DNA of 39,177 nt from assembly GCF_016888125.1 (NCBI RefSeq), contig NZ_JACSWA010000359.1, positions 1 through 39,177 of the forward strand, written 5' to 3'. The translations under genes were made by a program, and so were the position numbers. The notes under the pieces were generated by a model. That model saw only the letters and a program-made list of their open reading frames with translations. It ran no database searches and had not been told where the DNA came from. Origin of the DNA: Spirulina sp. CCY15215. Its GTDB lineage: Bacteria > Cyanobacteriota > Cyanobacteriia > Cyanobacteriales > Spirulinaceae. Shown here piece by piece: positions 16,816-24,670 of this stretch (position 1 is its first letter; each line of letters begins with the position of its first letter).

Positions 16816-17988
16816 ATGATTATAGACGATTTAAAAACTAGATTGAAAATGCTGACCAAAACTCTCGAATCTATTTTAGATGATGCCCTAGCAGGTAAAG
16901 ATATTACCTCAGAGGATGGGGTTTTTCTCCTCAAACAGACTCATCCCGAGGCGATCGCGGCGATCCGAGAAACTGGCGATCGCCTGCGTCAGCGCCAAGT
17001 AGGAGAAACTGTCACTTATGTTGTCAATCGTAATATTAATTTTACCAATATCTGCGAACAGCATTGCAACTTTTGTGCCTTTCGCAGAGATGCAGGAGAT
17101 GAAGGGGCATACTGGTTAAACTGGGGACAAATTTTAGAAAAAACCACCGATGCAGTCAAACGCGGTGCAACGGAAATTTGTATGCAAGGGGGATTAAATT
17201 TAGAAGCTAAAATTAAGGGAAAATCTCTTCCTTATTATTTGCGTTTGGTGGAGACAATTAAAAGCGAATTTCCGCAAATTCACCTGCACGCTTTTTCCCC
17301 CCAAGAAATCCAATTTATCGCAAGAGAAGATAATTTAAGTTATGTTAATGTCATTGAAGCATTACAAGCGGCGGGAGTGAATTCTCTGCCTGGAACTGCG
17401 GCAGAAATTCTCTGCGATCGCATTCGCCGCATTATTTGTCCCGAAAAAATAGATACAAAAACATGGTTAGAAATTGTTGAAACTGCTCATAAATTGGGAA
17501 TGTATACCACCAGTACCATGCTTTCCGGTCATATTGAAAAGCCAGAACAACAAATTATTCATTTAGAACATTTACGCAATTTACAACAAAAAGCAATTAA
17601 CAATAACTATCCAGCAAAATTCAGCGAATTTGTTCTTTTACCTTTTGTCGGCCAATTTGCCCCTCCTAATTTACGCCGTCGAGTTGGGCGAGATCAACCC
17701 AATTTAGAAGCCACTTTACAACTAACAGCAGTAGCAAGAATTTATTTGGGAAATTGGCTTATTAACCATCAACCCAGTTGGGTAAAATTGGGACTAAAAG
17801 GCGCACAAGAAGCCTTAAAATGGGGTTGTAACGATCTGGGCGGCACCCTCATGGAAGAACATATTACCACGATGGCTGGAGCGAAAGGCGGAACGAATAT
17901 GACCGTAGAATCCTTACAACAAGCAATTATTGCTTGCGATCGCCCCTACCGAGAACGGACAACTCTTTATGCTTCAGTTCCCAGTTAG
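16816..17988 (+). CDS. cofH: Deazaflavin (F0) synthase subunit CofH
   Basis: 390 residues. Radical SAM enzyme: the cluster motif C80-EQH-C84-NF-C87 (CxxxCxxC) sits in [21 protein letters not shown], followed by [12 protein letters not shown] and [18 protein letters not shown], the standard CofH/MqnC-family core. CofH joins tyrosine to 5-amino-6-(D-ribitylamino)uracil. With CofG it makes 8-hydroxy-5-deazaflavin (F0), used in cyanobacteria as the antenna of class I photolyases. CofG is not in this window; the two subunits are often unlinked in cyanobacteria. The menaquinone-futalosine enzymes MqnC/MqnE are the alternatives, but the MQGGLN and ending [12 protein letters not shown] favour CofH. 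An internal ATG at 16849 is an equally possible start; neither has a strong ribosome binding site. Confidence 0.9.
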   Translation: MIIDDLKTRLKMLTKTLESILDDALAGKDITSEDGVFLLKQTHPEAIAAIRETGDRLRQRQVGETVTYVVNRNINFTNICEQHCNFCAFRRDAGDEGAYWLNWGQILEKTTDAVKRGATEICMQGGLNLEAKIKGKSLPYYLRLVETIKSEFPQIHLHAFSPQEIQFIAREDNLSYVNVIEALQAAGVNSLPGTAAEILCDRIRRIICPEKIDTKTWLEIVETAHKLGMYTTSTMLSGHIEKPEQQIIHLEHLRNLQQKAINNNYPAKFSEFVLLPFVGQFAPPNLRRRVGRDQPNLEATLQLTAVARIYLGNWLINHQPSWVKLGLKGAQEALKWGCNDLGGTLMEEHITTMAGAKGGTNMTVESLQQAIIACDRPYRERTTLYASVPS

Positions 17989-18017
17989 TGGTCTGTCAAG
18001 GATTTTTTTGCGGTGCA

Positions 18018-18050
18018 GTGCTATTTATCCTGTAGATTGATAAATAGCAC
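18018..18050 (+). terminator. Perfect 12-bp hairpin after cofH
   Basis: GTGCTATTTATC at 18018-18029 pairs perfectly with 18039-18050 around a 9-base loop. There is no following T run (ATAAAAATTC), so it may act as an RNA-stabilising hairpin, a weak terminator or a dispersed palindrome. It sits between cofH and the YciI-like gene. Confidence 0.5.
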
Positions 18051-18109
18051 ATAAAAATTCTCAGTAAATTTTCCAGTGCTTGCCGTTTCCTACAGAGTTA
18101 GCGATAAAA

Positions 18110-18376
18110 ATGCCTTGGTTTGTAAAGATTGAAAAAGGAATTGTTGACAAAGCAATGTTCGATCTGTATGTCCCCGCTCATCGTCACTATGTCCGCGACT
18201 TAATTGCTAAGGGACATCAGGCGAAAACGGGATATTGGAAAGAATATGGGGGAGGAATGCTTTTATTTAAAGCAGATTCTCTGGAAAAAGCTCGGCAAAT
18301 TGTCGCAGGAGATCCTCTCATTCAAAATAATTGCGTTCAATACGAACTACATGAATGGTGTATTGTCGAACAATAG
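18110..18376 (+). CDS. YciI-like domain protein
   Basis: 88 residues from the ATG at 18110 (MPWFVKIEKGIVDKAMFDLY). A further ATG at 18080 adds ten residues unlike the family, so I prefer 18110. The sequence HRHYVRDLIAKGHQAKTGYW, GGGMLLFKADSLEKARQIVAGDPLI and NNCVQYELHEW fits the YCII-related dimeric ferredoxin-like fold, in which a conserved His (here near HRHYV) and Asp (GDPL) form the putative active site. Members of this family have poorly defined catalytic or binding roles; no pathway can be inferred. It lies 121 bases downstream of cofH, separated by the hairpin. The stop codon is inside a threefold 11-base tandem repeat. Confidence 0.85.
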   Translation: MPWFVKIEKGIVDKAMFDLYVPAHRHYVRDLIAKGHQAKTGYWKEYGGGMLLFKADSLEKARQIVAGDPLIQNNCVQYELHEWCIVEQ

Positions 18377-18397
18377 TCGAACAATAGTCGAACAATA
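18365..18397 (+). repeat. Three tandem copies of GTCGAACAATA over a stop codon
   Basis: Three exact 11-base copies at 18365-18375, 18376-18386 and 18387-18397. The stop codon of the YciI-like gene (TAG at 18374-18376) spans the first junction. The repeat looks like local slippage duplication. Confidence 0.95.
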
Positions 18398-18555
18398 ATT
18401 GATGAGTTGTTAGTTCTTGAGTTGTCGCGCAAATATTAATTTTTATTACGAAATTGTCTCTTGACAATGCCAAGCGGCATCCTATCCCTTTTCCCTAATC
18501 GCGATCGCTTTGTCTTACTTAGCAATATTTTATTTTATCGGCGATCGGGTTCTGA

Positions 18556-18584
18556 TTGACTAAAAGAAAGACATAATGTAGAAT
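18556..18584 (+). promoter_or_regulatory. Strong sigma-70-type promoter
   Basis: TTGACT at 18556-18561, 17-base spacer, TAGAAT at 18579-18584. Predicted start near 18591 gives a leader of about 98 bases before the ATG at 18689. One of the best promoter matches in the window. Confidence 0.6.
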
Positions 18585-18613
18585 CATTACAGTAAGTCTC
18601 TTCAAAAAATCAT

Positions 18614-18646
18614 AAAAAGCGTCTTTAAGAAAATAAAGGCGTTTTT
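18614..18646 (+). terminator. Leader hairpin ending in five T residues
   Basis: The 14 bases at 18614-18627 (AAAAAGCGTCTTTA) can pair with the 13 at 18634-18646 (TAAAGGCGTTTTT), with one bulged G and one G-U pair, around a 6-base loop. It lies inside the predicted 5' leader of the gene at 18689. The stem is low in GC, so termination would be partial; attenuation is possible but unproven. Confidence 0.3.
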
Positions 18647-18688
18647 ACAATTATCACATTACCTAATCACACCTTATAAGGAGTCAAG

Positions 18689-19018
18689 ATGGAAAGAATC
18701 AACCTAGACAATGAGCTTCCTAAATATCGTTTGAATTGTAGCTTGAGCTTTGGTGATATATATGGGCAAATTATCGTTTGGTTAATCGTGATTTTCATTA
18801 GTCTTGCTGCGACTGTAGCATTATGGAGCAGCACTCGCCAAGCCTATGCCTTTCTAACGGTAGGAATTATTTTAGTTATTTCCTTACCTTTTTTATTGTT
18901 CGCATTTGTAACAACTTTACTAAATCGCATTGAATTTATTCCTTTGGAAGAAGAAAAAAAGGCTTACAACCTTTCCTTAGACAATCCCAGACGCAGTGAT
19001 CCTGCAACTGCAAGTTAA
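18689..19018 (+). CDS. Small two-helix membrane protein
   Basis: 109 residues with a good ribosome binding site (AAGGAG, 5 bases before the ATG). Two hydrophobic helices at about 28-46 (IIVWLIVIFISLAATVAL) and 55-78 (FLTVGIILVISLPFLLFAF), joined by a short polar loop (WSSTRQAY). Both termini are charged, so the N-terminus and the acidic/basic C-tail (EEEKKAYNLSLDNPRRSDP) should be on the same side. No named family recognised. It is a single-gene unit: a strong promoter and hairpin leader precede it and a hairpin follows six bases after the stop. Such a layout suggests a well-expressed or regulated small protein. Confidence 0.8.
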   Translation: MERINLDNELPKYRLNCSLSFGDIYGQIIVWLIVIFISLAATVALWSSTRQAYAFLTVGIILVISLPFLLFAFVTTLLNRIEFIPLEEEKKAYNLSLDNPRRSDPATAS

Positions 19019-19023
19019 CCGTA

Positions 19024-19044
19024 AGGGCGCAATGATTGCGCCCT
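19024..19044 (+). terminator. Terminator-like hairpin
   Basis: AGGGCGCAA at 19024-19032, loop TGA, TTGCGCCCT at 19036-19044: a perfect 9-bp GC-rich stem just after the stop of the small membrane protein. It is followed by AAAAAA rather than T residues, so it is not a canonical intrinsic terminator for the plus strand. Confidence 0.5.
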
Positions 19045-19128
19045 AAAAAATGCAATAAAAAAATGTAATACTTGCATCCTAAAACTAACAAGATCATTCA
19101 AGATCATTCAAGATAATGAGATAATTAT

Positions 19129-19917
19129 TCAAGCCCCCATTCCTGAATATTGTTTTAATCCTCGTCGCCATAACCAACGATTGAGAGAAAACAAAATAAT
19201 TCCCCAACCCAGCATTACCATAAAACCCCGCGAAATATCAACAGGAAAACCCACGAAAATAGCCGCCGGAAAATAGAGTAAGTAAGGAAATGGAGTCCAT
19301 TGCGCGATCGCCTTAACCAAAGGGGGAAAAACATCGAGAGGTGCAATATAACCCGCAAAGAATAGATAGAAAAGAAAGAAAAACTGCTCGATCGCGCTGG
19401 CACGTTCTGTCCAAAAAGAGAGCATTGCTGAGGTGTATTGCAAGAGAAAACGGAGAGAAAATGCAATTACTGTCGCGATCGCCCCCAATAGGATCTGTTT
19501 TCCATCGGGAACCCAAAAAGATTGAGGGTACAAGAGAAAAAATAAAGCCAACAAAACCACCACAAAAGGAAAGCGCGCAAAACGTTCGGAAATATGTTGC
19601 GCGACATGGTGCCAAGCGGGATCCATCGGTTGCAATAAACGAAAAGATAGTTTTCCCTGTACCACCTCTTTTTCAAACTCCCACACCACCCAAACAATCG
19701 TAAATTGCCGTACCATAAATACAGCAATAAAGTAACGGGCAAAATCAATCGCATTTAACCCAAATTGTCCCCCTTGAGATGCTTCCATCCAAACTCCCAT
19801 TAAAATAATTGGAAATGAACCGGAAAGCATCCAAAAAAACAATTCTGCGCGATATTCCACCATGTGCGCGTAATAAACAGAAAGCAGAGTTATCAGTCGT
19901 TTCCAAAACCACTTCAT
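19129..19917 (-). CDS. ABC-2 type transporter permease
   Basis: 262 residues, about six membrane helices. The N-terminal amphipathic segment (MKWFWKRLITLLSVYYAHMVEYRAELFFW is typical) leads into helix 1, and the region FEKEVVQGKLSFRLLQPMDPAWHH is the cytoplasmic loop that couples to the ATPase in the ABC-2/DUF990 family. The start ATG overlaps the ATPase stop by four bases (ATGA) and has AGGAG upstream, so the two are translationally coupled. Members export lipids, polysaccharides or drugs; the substrate cannot be told. Many such systems have two different permease genes beside the ATPase. Only one is present here, so it would have to homodimerise or pair with an unlinked partner. Confidence 0.85.
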   Translation of the reverse strand: MKWFWKRLITLLSVYYAHMVEYRAELFFWMLSGSFPIILMGVWMEASQGGQFGLNAIDFARYFIAVFMVRQFTIVWVVWEFEKEVVQGKLSFRLLQPMDPAWHHVAQHISERFARFPFVVVLLALFFLLYPQSFWVPDGKQILLGAIATVIAFSLRFLLQYTSAMLSFWTERASAIEQFFFLFYLFFAGYIAPLDVFPPLVKAIAQWTPFPYLLYFPAAIFVGFPVDISRGFMVMLGWGIILFSLNRWLWRRGLKQYSGMGA

Positions 19918-20897
19918 TGAGTCACTCCTGTTGCAAATAAACGCCCGATCGTTTCTTCAATGGGGGGATCGGTAATACTGAGATCGAGGATGGGTAACTG
20001 TGCCAAAATTTGCGCTACGGTTTTGGTTAAATCCTCTCGAGGAACCAGAAATCTTACCTCTCTTCCTGCGATCGCCTTAATATCACCATAAACCGCAAGT
20101 TTATCTTCAGGAATAATATTAGCTAATTCCACCTTGACTTCTCGACAAGGAGCAAAACGTTCTAATAATTCCTCCAAACTGCCATCATAAATCAATTCGC
20201 CTTCATAAATTAACATCACCCGCCGACATAAAGCCGTAATATCTGCCATATAGTGACTGGTGAGGAGAATTGTAGCATCATAACGTTGATTATATTCCCG
20301 CAAAAACTCCCGCACCGCAGCTTGAGCATTCACATCTAATCCTAATGTTGGTTCGTCTAAAAATAAGACTTGAGGATGATGCAAAAGAGCCGCTAAAAGT
20401 TCAGCTTTCATCCTTTCTCCAAGGGACAGTTTTCGCACGGGTTGAGTTAGCTTTCCTTGCAAAGAAAGAAGGCTTTCTAGTTCTCCTAAACGCTGTTTAA
20501 ATTCCGGTTCAGAAATGCGATAAACTGCGGCATTAATGCGGAGAGAATCAAGAGCAGGTAAATCCCACAAAAGTTGCTGTTTTTGTCCCATTACCAAACT
20601 CATTTTTGTCAAGAATTGAGGTTGGCGGCGAAAAGGTAAATATCCAGCGATATTCACGTTTCCACTAGAGGGATGAATTAAGCCAGAAAGCATTTTTAAT
20701 GTTGTTGTTTTCCCTGCCCCATTTGGACCCAAAAAACCGACAATCTCTCCTGGTTCGATACTAAAAGAAATATTTTGAACTGCTTTGATCTGCCGATAAG
20801 TCCGATTAAAGAAATGTGCGATCGTCCCTTTTATTCCAGGTTCTTTAATGGCAACAGGGTAAGTTTTACTAAGGTTTTCAACAGTAATAATAGGCAT
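19914..20897 (-). CDS. ABC transporter ATP-binding protein
   Basis: 327 residues from the ATG at 20897 (MPIITVENLSKTYPV). An upstream in-frame start at 20975 would run into the potassium channel gene and adds residues unlike the family. Walker A GPNGAGKT (57-64), Q-loop in MGQKQQLLWDLP, signature LSLGERMKAELLAALL, Walker B VLFLDEPTLGLD and the switch His in LLTSHYMADI are all intact. The insertion GIKGTIAHFFNRTYRQIKAV near the N-terminus is typical of the subfamily that works with ABC-2/DUF990 permeases. The C-terminal 100 residues are the extra domain often seen in these ATPases. It energises the permease encoded just downstream at the inner membrane. Confidence 0.92.
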   Translation of the reverse strand: MPIITVENLSKTYPVAIKEPGIKGTIAHFFNRTYRQIKAVQNISFSIEPGEIVGFLGPNGAGKTTTLKMLSGLIHPSSGNVNIAGYLPFRRQPQFLTKMSLVMGQKQQLLWDLPALDSLRINAAVYRISEPEFKQRLGELESLLSLQGKLTQPVRKLSLGERMKAELLAALLHHPQVLFLDEPTLGLDVNAQAAVREFLREYNQRYDATILLTSHYMADITALCRRVMLIYEGELIYDGSLEELLERFAPCREVKVELANIIPEDKLAVYGDIKAIAGREVRFLVPREDLTKTVAQILAQLPILDLSITDPPIEETIGRLFATGVTQ

Positions 20898-20958
20898 AAA
20901 ATTTAAAACTTTATTGCTAGAATAGTAATGCTGACTCTGAAAAGAAAGTAAATTGTAC

Positions 20959-22014
20959 TTATATTTTAGCACCACGATAGCGCATTTTCCCTTTTTGTTC
21001 GTAATGACGGGAAAATTTGGGAATATCTCCCTGATGCCCTAATAAGATAATCGTATCTCCCGATTCTAAAATCAAACTATAGTGGGGATTTTGTAACGTT
21101 CTTCCTCCCAACTTTCGCACGGCAATAATAACAAAACTCCCGTTTCCTTTGATTTCTAATTTGCTCAAAGTTATCCCAATTAATGGAGAATTTTCGGGAA
21201 TATTTAGCTCACTAATTTCTACATCTAATTCAGCGAGTAATTCATCAAGTTGAGATAGTTCTCGCTTCTGTTCTAAGAAATCTAAAGCAATGGGACGGGT
21301 AATTAAATTTGACATTCTTGTTGCACTAATGGTTGCGGGTAAAACAATATGATTTGCTCCAGCAAGCCGTAATTTTTTCTCCGTACTGGGTAATTCTCCC
21401 CGTGCTAAAATGGTTAAATTTGGATTGAGTTCGCGGGCAGTTAAAGTAATAAAAACATTCAGAGCATCTTCTTTAACAACGGTTGCTAATATCCTAGCAC
21501 GATGAATTCCTGCTTCATATAATATATTTTCATCGGTTGCATCACCATTTAAAACCAGATATTCTCTCGCTTCTGCTTTGGTGATGCGATCGGGGTTACT
21601 ATCGATGAGAACAAAAGGAATTTTCTCCTCACTCATTCGTTTGGCTAGAACTTGTCCGATGCGACCAAAACCACAGATAATAACATGATTTTCTAGCTTC
21701 TCAATACTGTCATTTTTACGCTGGCGATCGAAAGCGCGATTGATTTCCCCTTCTGTTAACATTTGAATAAAACTCCCCACAATATAAACGGCTGAAGATG
21801 TTCCGGCAATAATTACGAAAATTGTAAAAATTCTTTCGGTTGGTGATAGCAATGGTTTTACTTCACCATACCCCACTCCAAAAATGGTAATAATAACCAT
21901 ATAAAGTGATTCAATAATTGTCCAGCCCAAAGAAATGTAACCAACGATACCAAAGATGATCGTAATACCAAAAAAGATGCCACCGATCAGAATTCGCTTG
22001 AAAGATTCTTGCAT
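20959..22014 (-). CDS. RCK-gated potassium channel with GVGYGE filter
   Basis: 351 residues. Two membrane helices (about 8-28 and 62-84) flank a pore loop with the filter IFGVGYGEV (G46-V47-G48-Y49-G50-E51), a variant of TVGYGD. An RCK domain follows: Rossmann motif ICGFGRIGQVLAKR (113-126) with an acidic strand end (VLIDSNPDR) and a GDATDE turn, then a TrkA-C domain from about 265 to 340. It is therefore an MthK-like channel opened or closed by a ligand (calcium or nucleotide) bound at the RCK domains. It lies 50 bases downstream of the KirBac gene on the same strand, so the two may be cotranscribed. Glu in place of the filter Asp is seen in some cyanobacterial homologues as far as I recall; channel selectivity should be tested. 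Confidence 0.9.
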   Translation of the reverse strand: MQESFKRILIGGIFFGITIIFGIVGYISLGWTIIESLYMVIITIFGVGYGEVKPLLSPTERIFTIFVIIAGTSSAVYIVGSFIQMLTEGEINRAFDRQRKNDSIEKLENHVIICGFGRIGQVLAKRMSEEKIPFVLIDSNPDRITKAEAREYLVLNGDATDENILYEAGIHRARILATVVKEDALNVFITLTARELNPNLTILARGELPSTEKKLRLAGANHIVLPATISATRMSNLITRPIALDFLEQKRELSQLDELLAELDVEISELNIPENSPLIGITLSKLEIKGNGSFVIIAVRKLGGRTLQNPHYSLILESGDTIILLGHQGDIPKFSRHYEQKGKMRYRGAKI

Positions 22015-22064
22015 GAGTTCATCGTTGCCAATTGCATTCGATCGCCAATAGTTCAGCTTTTCTT

Positions 22065-22955
22065 TTAAGAATAGTTTATAACATCGTGAAATGCACTATA
22101 GTTAATTTTGCGATCGCCATTGGGTAGAGTTTCTATCACATCCACAAAGCGCATATTCCAAAGAATGTCATGATTCATATACATATAACGAGAATGAATA
22201 GTTTGACTGACGGTTTCATCTAATCCGGTTAGAGTGACAATAATAGATGCCTCTAATTCCGCAAGGTCTTCAGAGGTTAAACCATATAAAGGGCTTTCTG
22301 GGTCAATGGGGTGCATGACCATCCAACTTAAGGAAAAAATAGGCGTATTTGAGCGAACTAATTTCAGATCGTGCAAACGGCGAATATGGTGTCCTTCTGG
22401 CGTAATTTCTGGCATTAAAATGGTAACAGTAATTTGAGATTCAAGAATTAAATTATTGCGTTGATTAGCCGTGCGAAATATCAAGGTTGGGATATTATTA
22501 TAAGGGCAAATTACGGCCACTTTACTGAATAAAACGCGAGCGCTGGGGACGGAGAAACGAGCAAACATTAATCCTGTGGCCATTGCTACCCCCAGTAAGC
22601 CAACAAAGACCTCTACAAAGACTAAAAAATTACTGTAGGGTGTTGTGGGATACATCGCACCATAACCAATAGTGGCCATAGTTTGAACACTGAAGAAAAA
22701 AGCATCAGGAAACGATCCCGGTTGAGCATTCGCAATGCAGTCACCCCCGATCGCATAAGCACAAGCAAAGAAAATATTGAGAATAATATAGGCTAAACTA
22801 ATCGCACCGAAAAGTTTAGTCCAGGACATGGTAAACAAGAGATGATAAAAATCTTGCCGATGAAAAGATTCAAGCCCATGACGAATAAATTTAATGCCAC
22901 CCATACCAACTACAGATACTTGCTGTGTTTTTCGTTTCGTTTTAAAAGATTTCAT
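22065..22955 (-). CDS. KirBac-type inward-rectifier potassium channel
   Basis: 296 residues from the ATG at 22955. The frame extends to a TTG at 22982, but neither start has a strong ribosome binding site. An N-terminal amphipathic segment (QDFYHLLFTMSW) is the slide helix, then TM1, pore helix and filter MATIGYGAMYP (TIGYG at 95-99), TM2 with a conserved Gly (VGLLGVAMATGLMFARFS), and a C-terminal immunoglobulin-like cytoplasmic domain (SKVAVICPYNNIPTLIFRTANQR, then SWMVMHPIDPESPLYG). These are the hallmarks of the bacterial Kir family, which is gated by lipids and pH and has no RCK domain. With its neighbour, the organism has two structurally different potassium channels in tandem. Confidence 0.93.
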   Translation of the reverse strand: MKSFKTKRKTQQVSVVGMGGIKFIRHGLESFHRQDFYHLLFTMSWTKLFGAISLAYIILNIFFACAYAIGGDCIANAQPGSFPDAFFFSVQTMATIGYGAMYPTTPYSNFLVFVEVFVGLLGVAMATGLMFARFSVPSARVLFSKVAVICPYNNIPTLIFRTANQRNNLILESQITVTILMPEITPEGHHIRRLHDLKLVRSNTPIFSLSWMVMHPIDPESPLYGLTSEDLAELEASIIVTLTGLDETVSQTIHSRYMYMNHDILWNMRFVDVIETLPNGDRKINYSAFHDVINYS

Positions 22956-23021
22956 AAGAAGTTCAACAATGCAGTTTAACAATGCGATCGCATTCTCGAA
23001 TCTCAGTTAAAACGAGAAAAT

Positions 23022-23366
23022 CTATTCCCATTCTAATTCCAATGCTGGCATTAAACGCTGTAAATTTTTTAAAGATTTTCCTTGCCAAGGGACATTTTTT
23101 GCCCCCTGTACAGTCATGGCGATCGCTTTATTTTTCCGAACTTCAATGGTAAATTTTGATAAAACATTAATACCCGAACTATTTAAAAATTTTAATTCTC
23201 GCAAATTCAAAGTAATGTGTGGAGGAGTTTTCTCGGCAATACCGCGTAATAGTTCTACAATGGGCGTGTATTCGTCCATGCCACTTAAGCGTAACGATCC
23301 TTCAAAGCAGATCGTCATGGTTGACTCGTCATAGTTGATTTCATAGGTTTCCGTTTTAATTTCCAT
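23022..23366 (-). CDS. STAS-domain regulator, slr1659-like
   Basis: 114 residues, one domain. The layout fits anti-sigma-factor-antagonist-type STAS: beta strands around EGSLRLSGMDEY, then ITLNLRELKFLNSSGINVLSKF, where S63 or S64 in the NSSGINV loop is the expected phosphorylation site. It closely resembles Synechocystis slr1659. The ATG has AGGAG eight bases upstream. The gene for its likely partner (slr1658-like) lies upstream on the same strand, 54 bases away, so the two form an operon, as in Synechocystis. By analogy with SpoIIAA/SpoIIAB, the ATPase would phosphorylate this STAS protein and phosphorylation would break a partner-switching complex. The end target is not in the window. Confidence 0.9.
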   Translation of the reverse strand: MEIKTETYEINYDESTMTICFEGSLRLSGMDEYTPIVELLRGIAEKTPPHITLNLRELKFLNSSGINVLSKFTIEVRKNKAIAMTVQGAKNVPWQGKSLKNLQRLMPALELEWE

Positions 23367-23420
23367 TCCTCAATACTCCTGGTTTCAAGATTAGTAATCA
23401 ATTATTGTTAAATGTTTGTG

Positions 23421-24005
23421 TTAAATATTTAACTGAACCATTGTCGTAACCGTGACAATAGTGGGGTCTTTTTCCACGGTTTCAAATTTCCAGCCTAATT
23501 TTGCACCGTAGTCCTCAATCATGGTAAGATAGCCCAAACGCGATGAATTTCCGCGTTCTTCAAGGGCATTTTCTTCAAGTTGAGTAATTAACATTTCTTG
23601 GGTATCTGCATTTGTCAGTTTGTCAAGATAATGTTGAAAGGATTGAACGGTATTCGAGGCAATGCTATTAGTAATCATGAAAATCAAGCGATCGCTTTGG
23701 AGATGCAAAGAAAGACCAATGGGATAATTGGTGCAATCATTATTAAATTTCATTGCATTTTCTAATAATTCGTTGGCGATATAGCTGACTGCACCTTTAA
23801 TTTCTTCTTGTTTGTATTGAGTATCGGGATCGTCTTCTTTTGCTGGAAAAAACGTTGTCAGATAGTCCGCCAAAAAATCAGCAGATAACCCATTATTGCG
23901 CCAACGCTGCTGTAAAGGAACTGAACTAGGAGAAAAGCCAAGAATTAGGTATTCTGGACTTTCTGGCAAGTTTTCGATGAAGTTGCCAAAAATTTCTACT
24001 ATCAT
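23421..24005 (-). CDS. ATP-binding regulator, slr1658-like
   Basis: 194 residues from the ATG at 24005. The frame extends upstream to 24140, but those 45 residues are basic and low-quality, and AAAAGGAAAAG precedes the inner ATG. The motif YIANELLENAMKFNND (about 100-115 of this form) is an N-box of the GHKL ATPase fold found in anti-sigma and histidine kinases, and LGYLTMIEDYGAKLGW is a later conserved helix. A G-box is not obvious, so ATP hydrolysis or kinase activity is uncertain. It matches the slr1658 family of cyanobacterial regulators, whose gene is next to an slr1659-type STAS gene, here as well. Together they should form a phosphorylation-dependent switch. Confidence 0.88.
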   Translation of the reverse strand: MIVEIFGNFIENLPESPEYLILGFSPSSVPLQQRWRNNGLSADFLADYLTTFFPAKEDDPDTQYKQEEIKGAVSYIANELLENAMKFNNDCTNYPIGLSLHLQSDRLIFMITNSIASNTVQSFQHYLDKLTNADTQEMLITQLEENALEERGNSSRLGYLTMIEDYGAKLGWKFETVEKDPTIVTVTTMVQLNI

Positions 24006-24204
24006 AGGGTTGCTTTTCCTTTTCTCGCTTTTTGGTTTGTTATACCATTGTCCGAGGGTAAAGGAGGGATAAAACATAAGTTTTGGATCATAATATTTTT
24101 TGCGCGATCGTCTCTTACATTTACGAAATTGCCATAACAAGATGCACTTTATCGTTATCTTTTCTAGAGAGTTATGGGGAAATCCGGTAAATTCGCTTAT
24201 TTTC

Positions 24205-24234
24205 TCAGGAATGATTTTCTGAATGATTTCCTGA
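24205..24234 (-). terminator. Inverted repeat downstream of the DUF1823 gene
   Basis: TCAGGAA at 24205-24211 and TTCCTGA at 24228-24234, a perfect 7-bp stem around 16 bases, just after the DUF1823 stop on the minus strand. The loop is large and no T run follows, so terminator function is only a guess. Confidence 0.3.
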
Positions 24235-24241
24235 CGATAAG

Positions 24242-24619
24242 CTAACCAATAACAATGTCATGAGTTTTCATATAGTTTAACAGCCAATTGGCCATGGTTG
24301 CTCGACGTGCTTGGCGCGGGCTAAATTCTCCGATTTTATATCCTTTGAACCCGAGTGCTTCCTTTAACAGTTGTTTGTTTTCCTTCGGAATAGATCGGGT
24401 TAATTTCACCGTGGGAGGACGATAAGCAATAAAATCTGGGGGACTGGGATATTCTCCACACCACTCCTCAGCAACCCGATCGCTTTCCCATTGTTGGGTA
24501 GATTGATTGTAGCGATAGCCCAAATAATGCCACACTAATTGATTAACGGTATCATCTTCAATTTCTTCGTTGAGTATTGACCAAATTGTGTTGGTATTTA
24601 AGGGAGGTAATTCCAGCAT
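24242..24619 (-). CDS. DUF1823 family protein
   Basis: 125 residues, full length for the family. The opening LPPLNTNTIWSILNEEIEDD, the block VNQLVWHYLGYRY, and the C-terminal segment LTRSIPKENKQLLKEALGFKGYKIGEFSPRQARRATMANW are characteristic of DUF1823, found in cyanobacteria and plants. The Arg/Lys-rich C-terminus suggests binding to nucleic acid or a negatively charged partner, but the function is unknown. There is no signal peptide or membrane helix. It is divergent from the EamA transporter with 51 bases between starts, so the two share a promoter region. Confidence 0.9.
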   Translation of the reverse strand: MLELPPLNTNTIWSILNEEIEDDTVNQLVWHYLGYRYNQSTQQWESDRVAEEWCGEYPSPPDFIAYRPPTVKLTRSIPKENKQLLKEALGFKGYKIGEFSPRQARRATMANWLLNYMKTHDIVIG

Positions 24620-24670
24620 TGACTTCAGAGTTTGAATTTTCGTATCTTTATTTTATTTTAACTCAATGCG

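Larger units (their letters stand above)
18377..18688. other. Intergenic region with promoter and leader hairpin
   Basis: 312 bases without a gene. It contains the end of the tandem repeat, two HIP1-type GCGATCG sites near 18500 and 18540, the promoter at 18556-18584 and the hairpin at 18614-18646. No tRNA or recognised small RNA is visible. Confidence 0.5.

Noticed and set aside
16791-16934. Upstream extension of the hypothetical gene at 16380
   Set aside because: It would overlap the start of cofH on the other strand, and the added residues look like its antisense.
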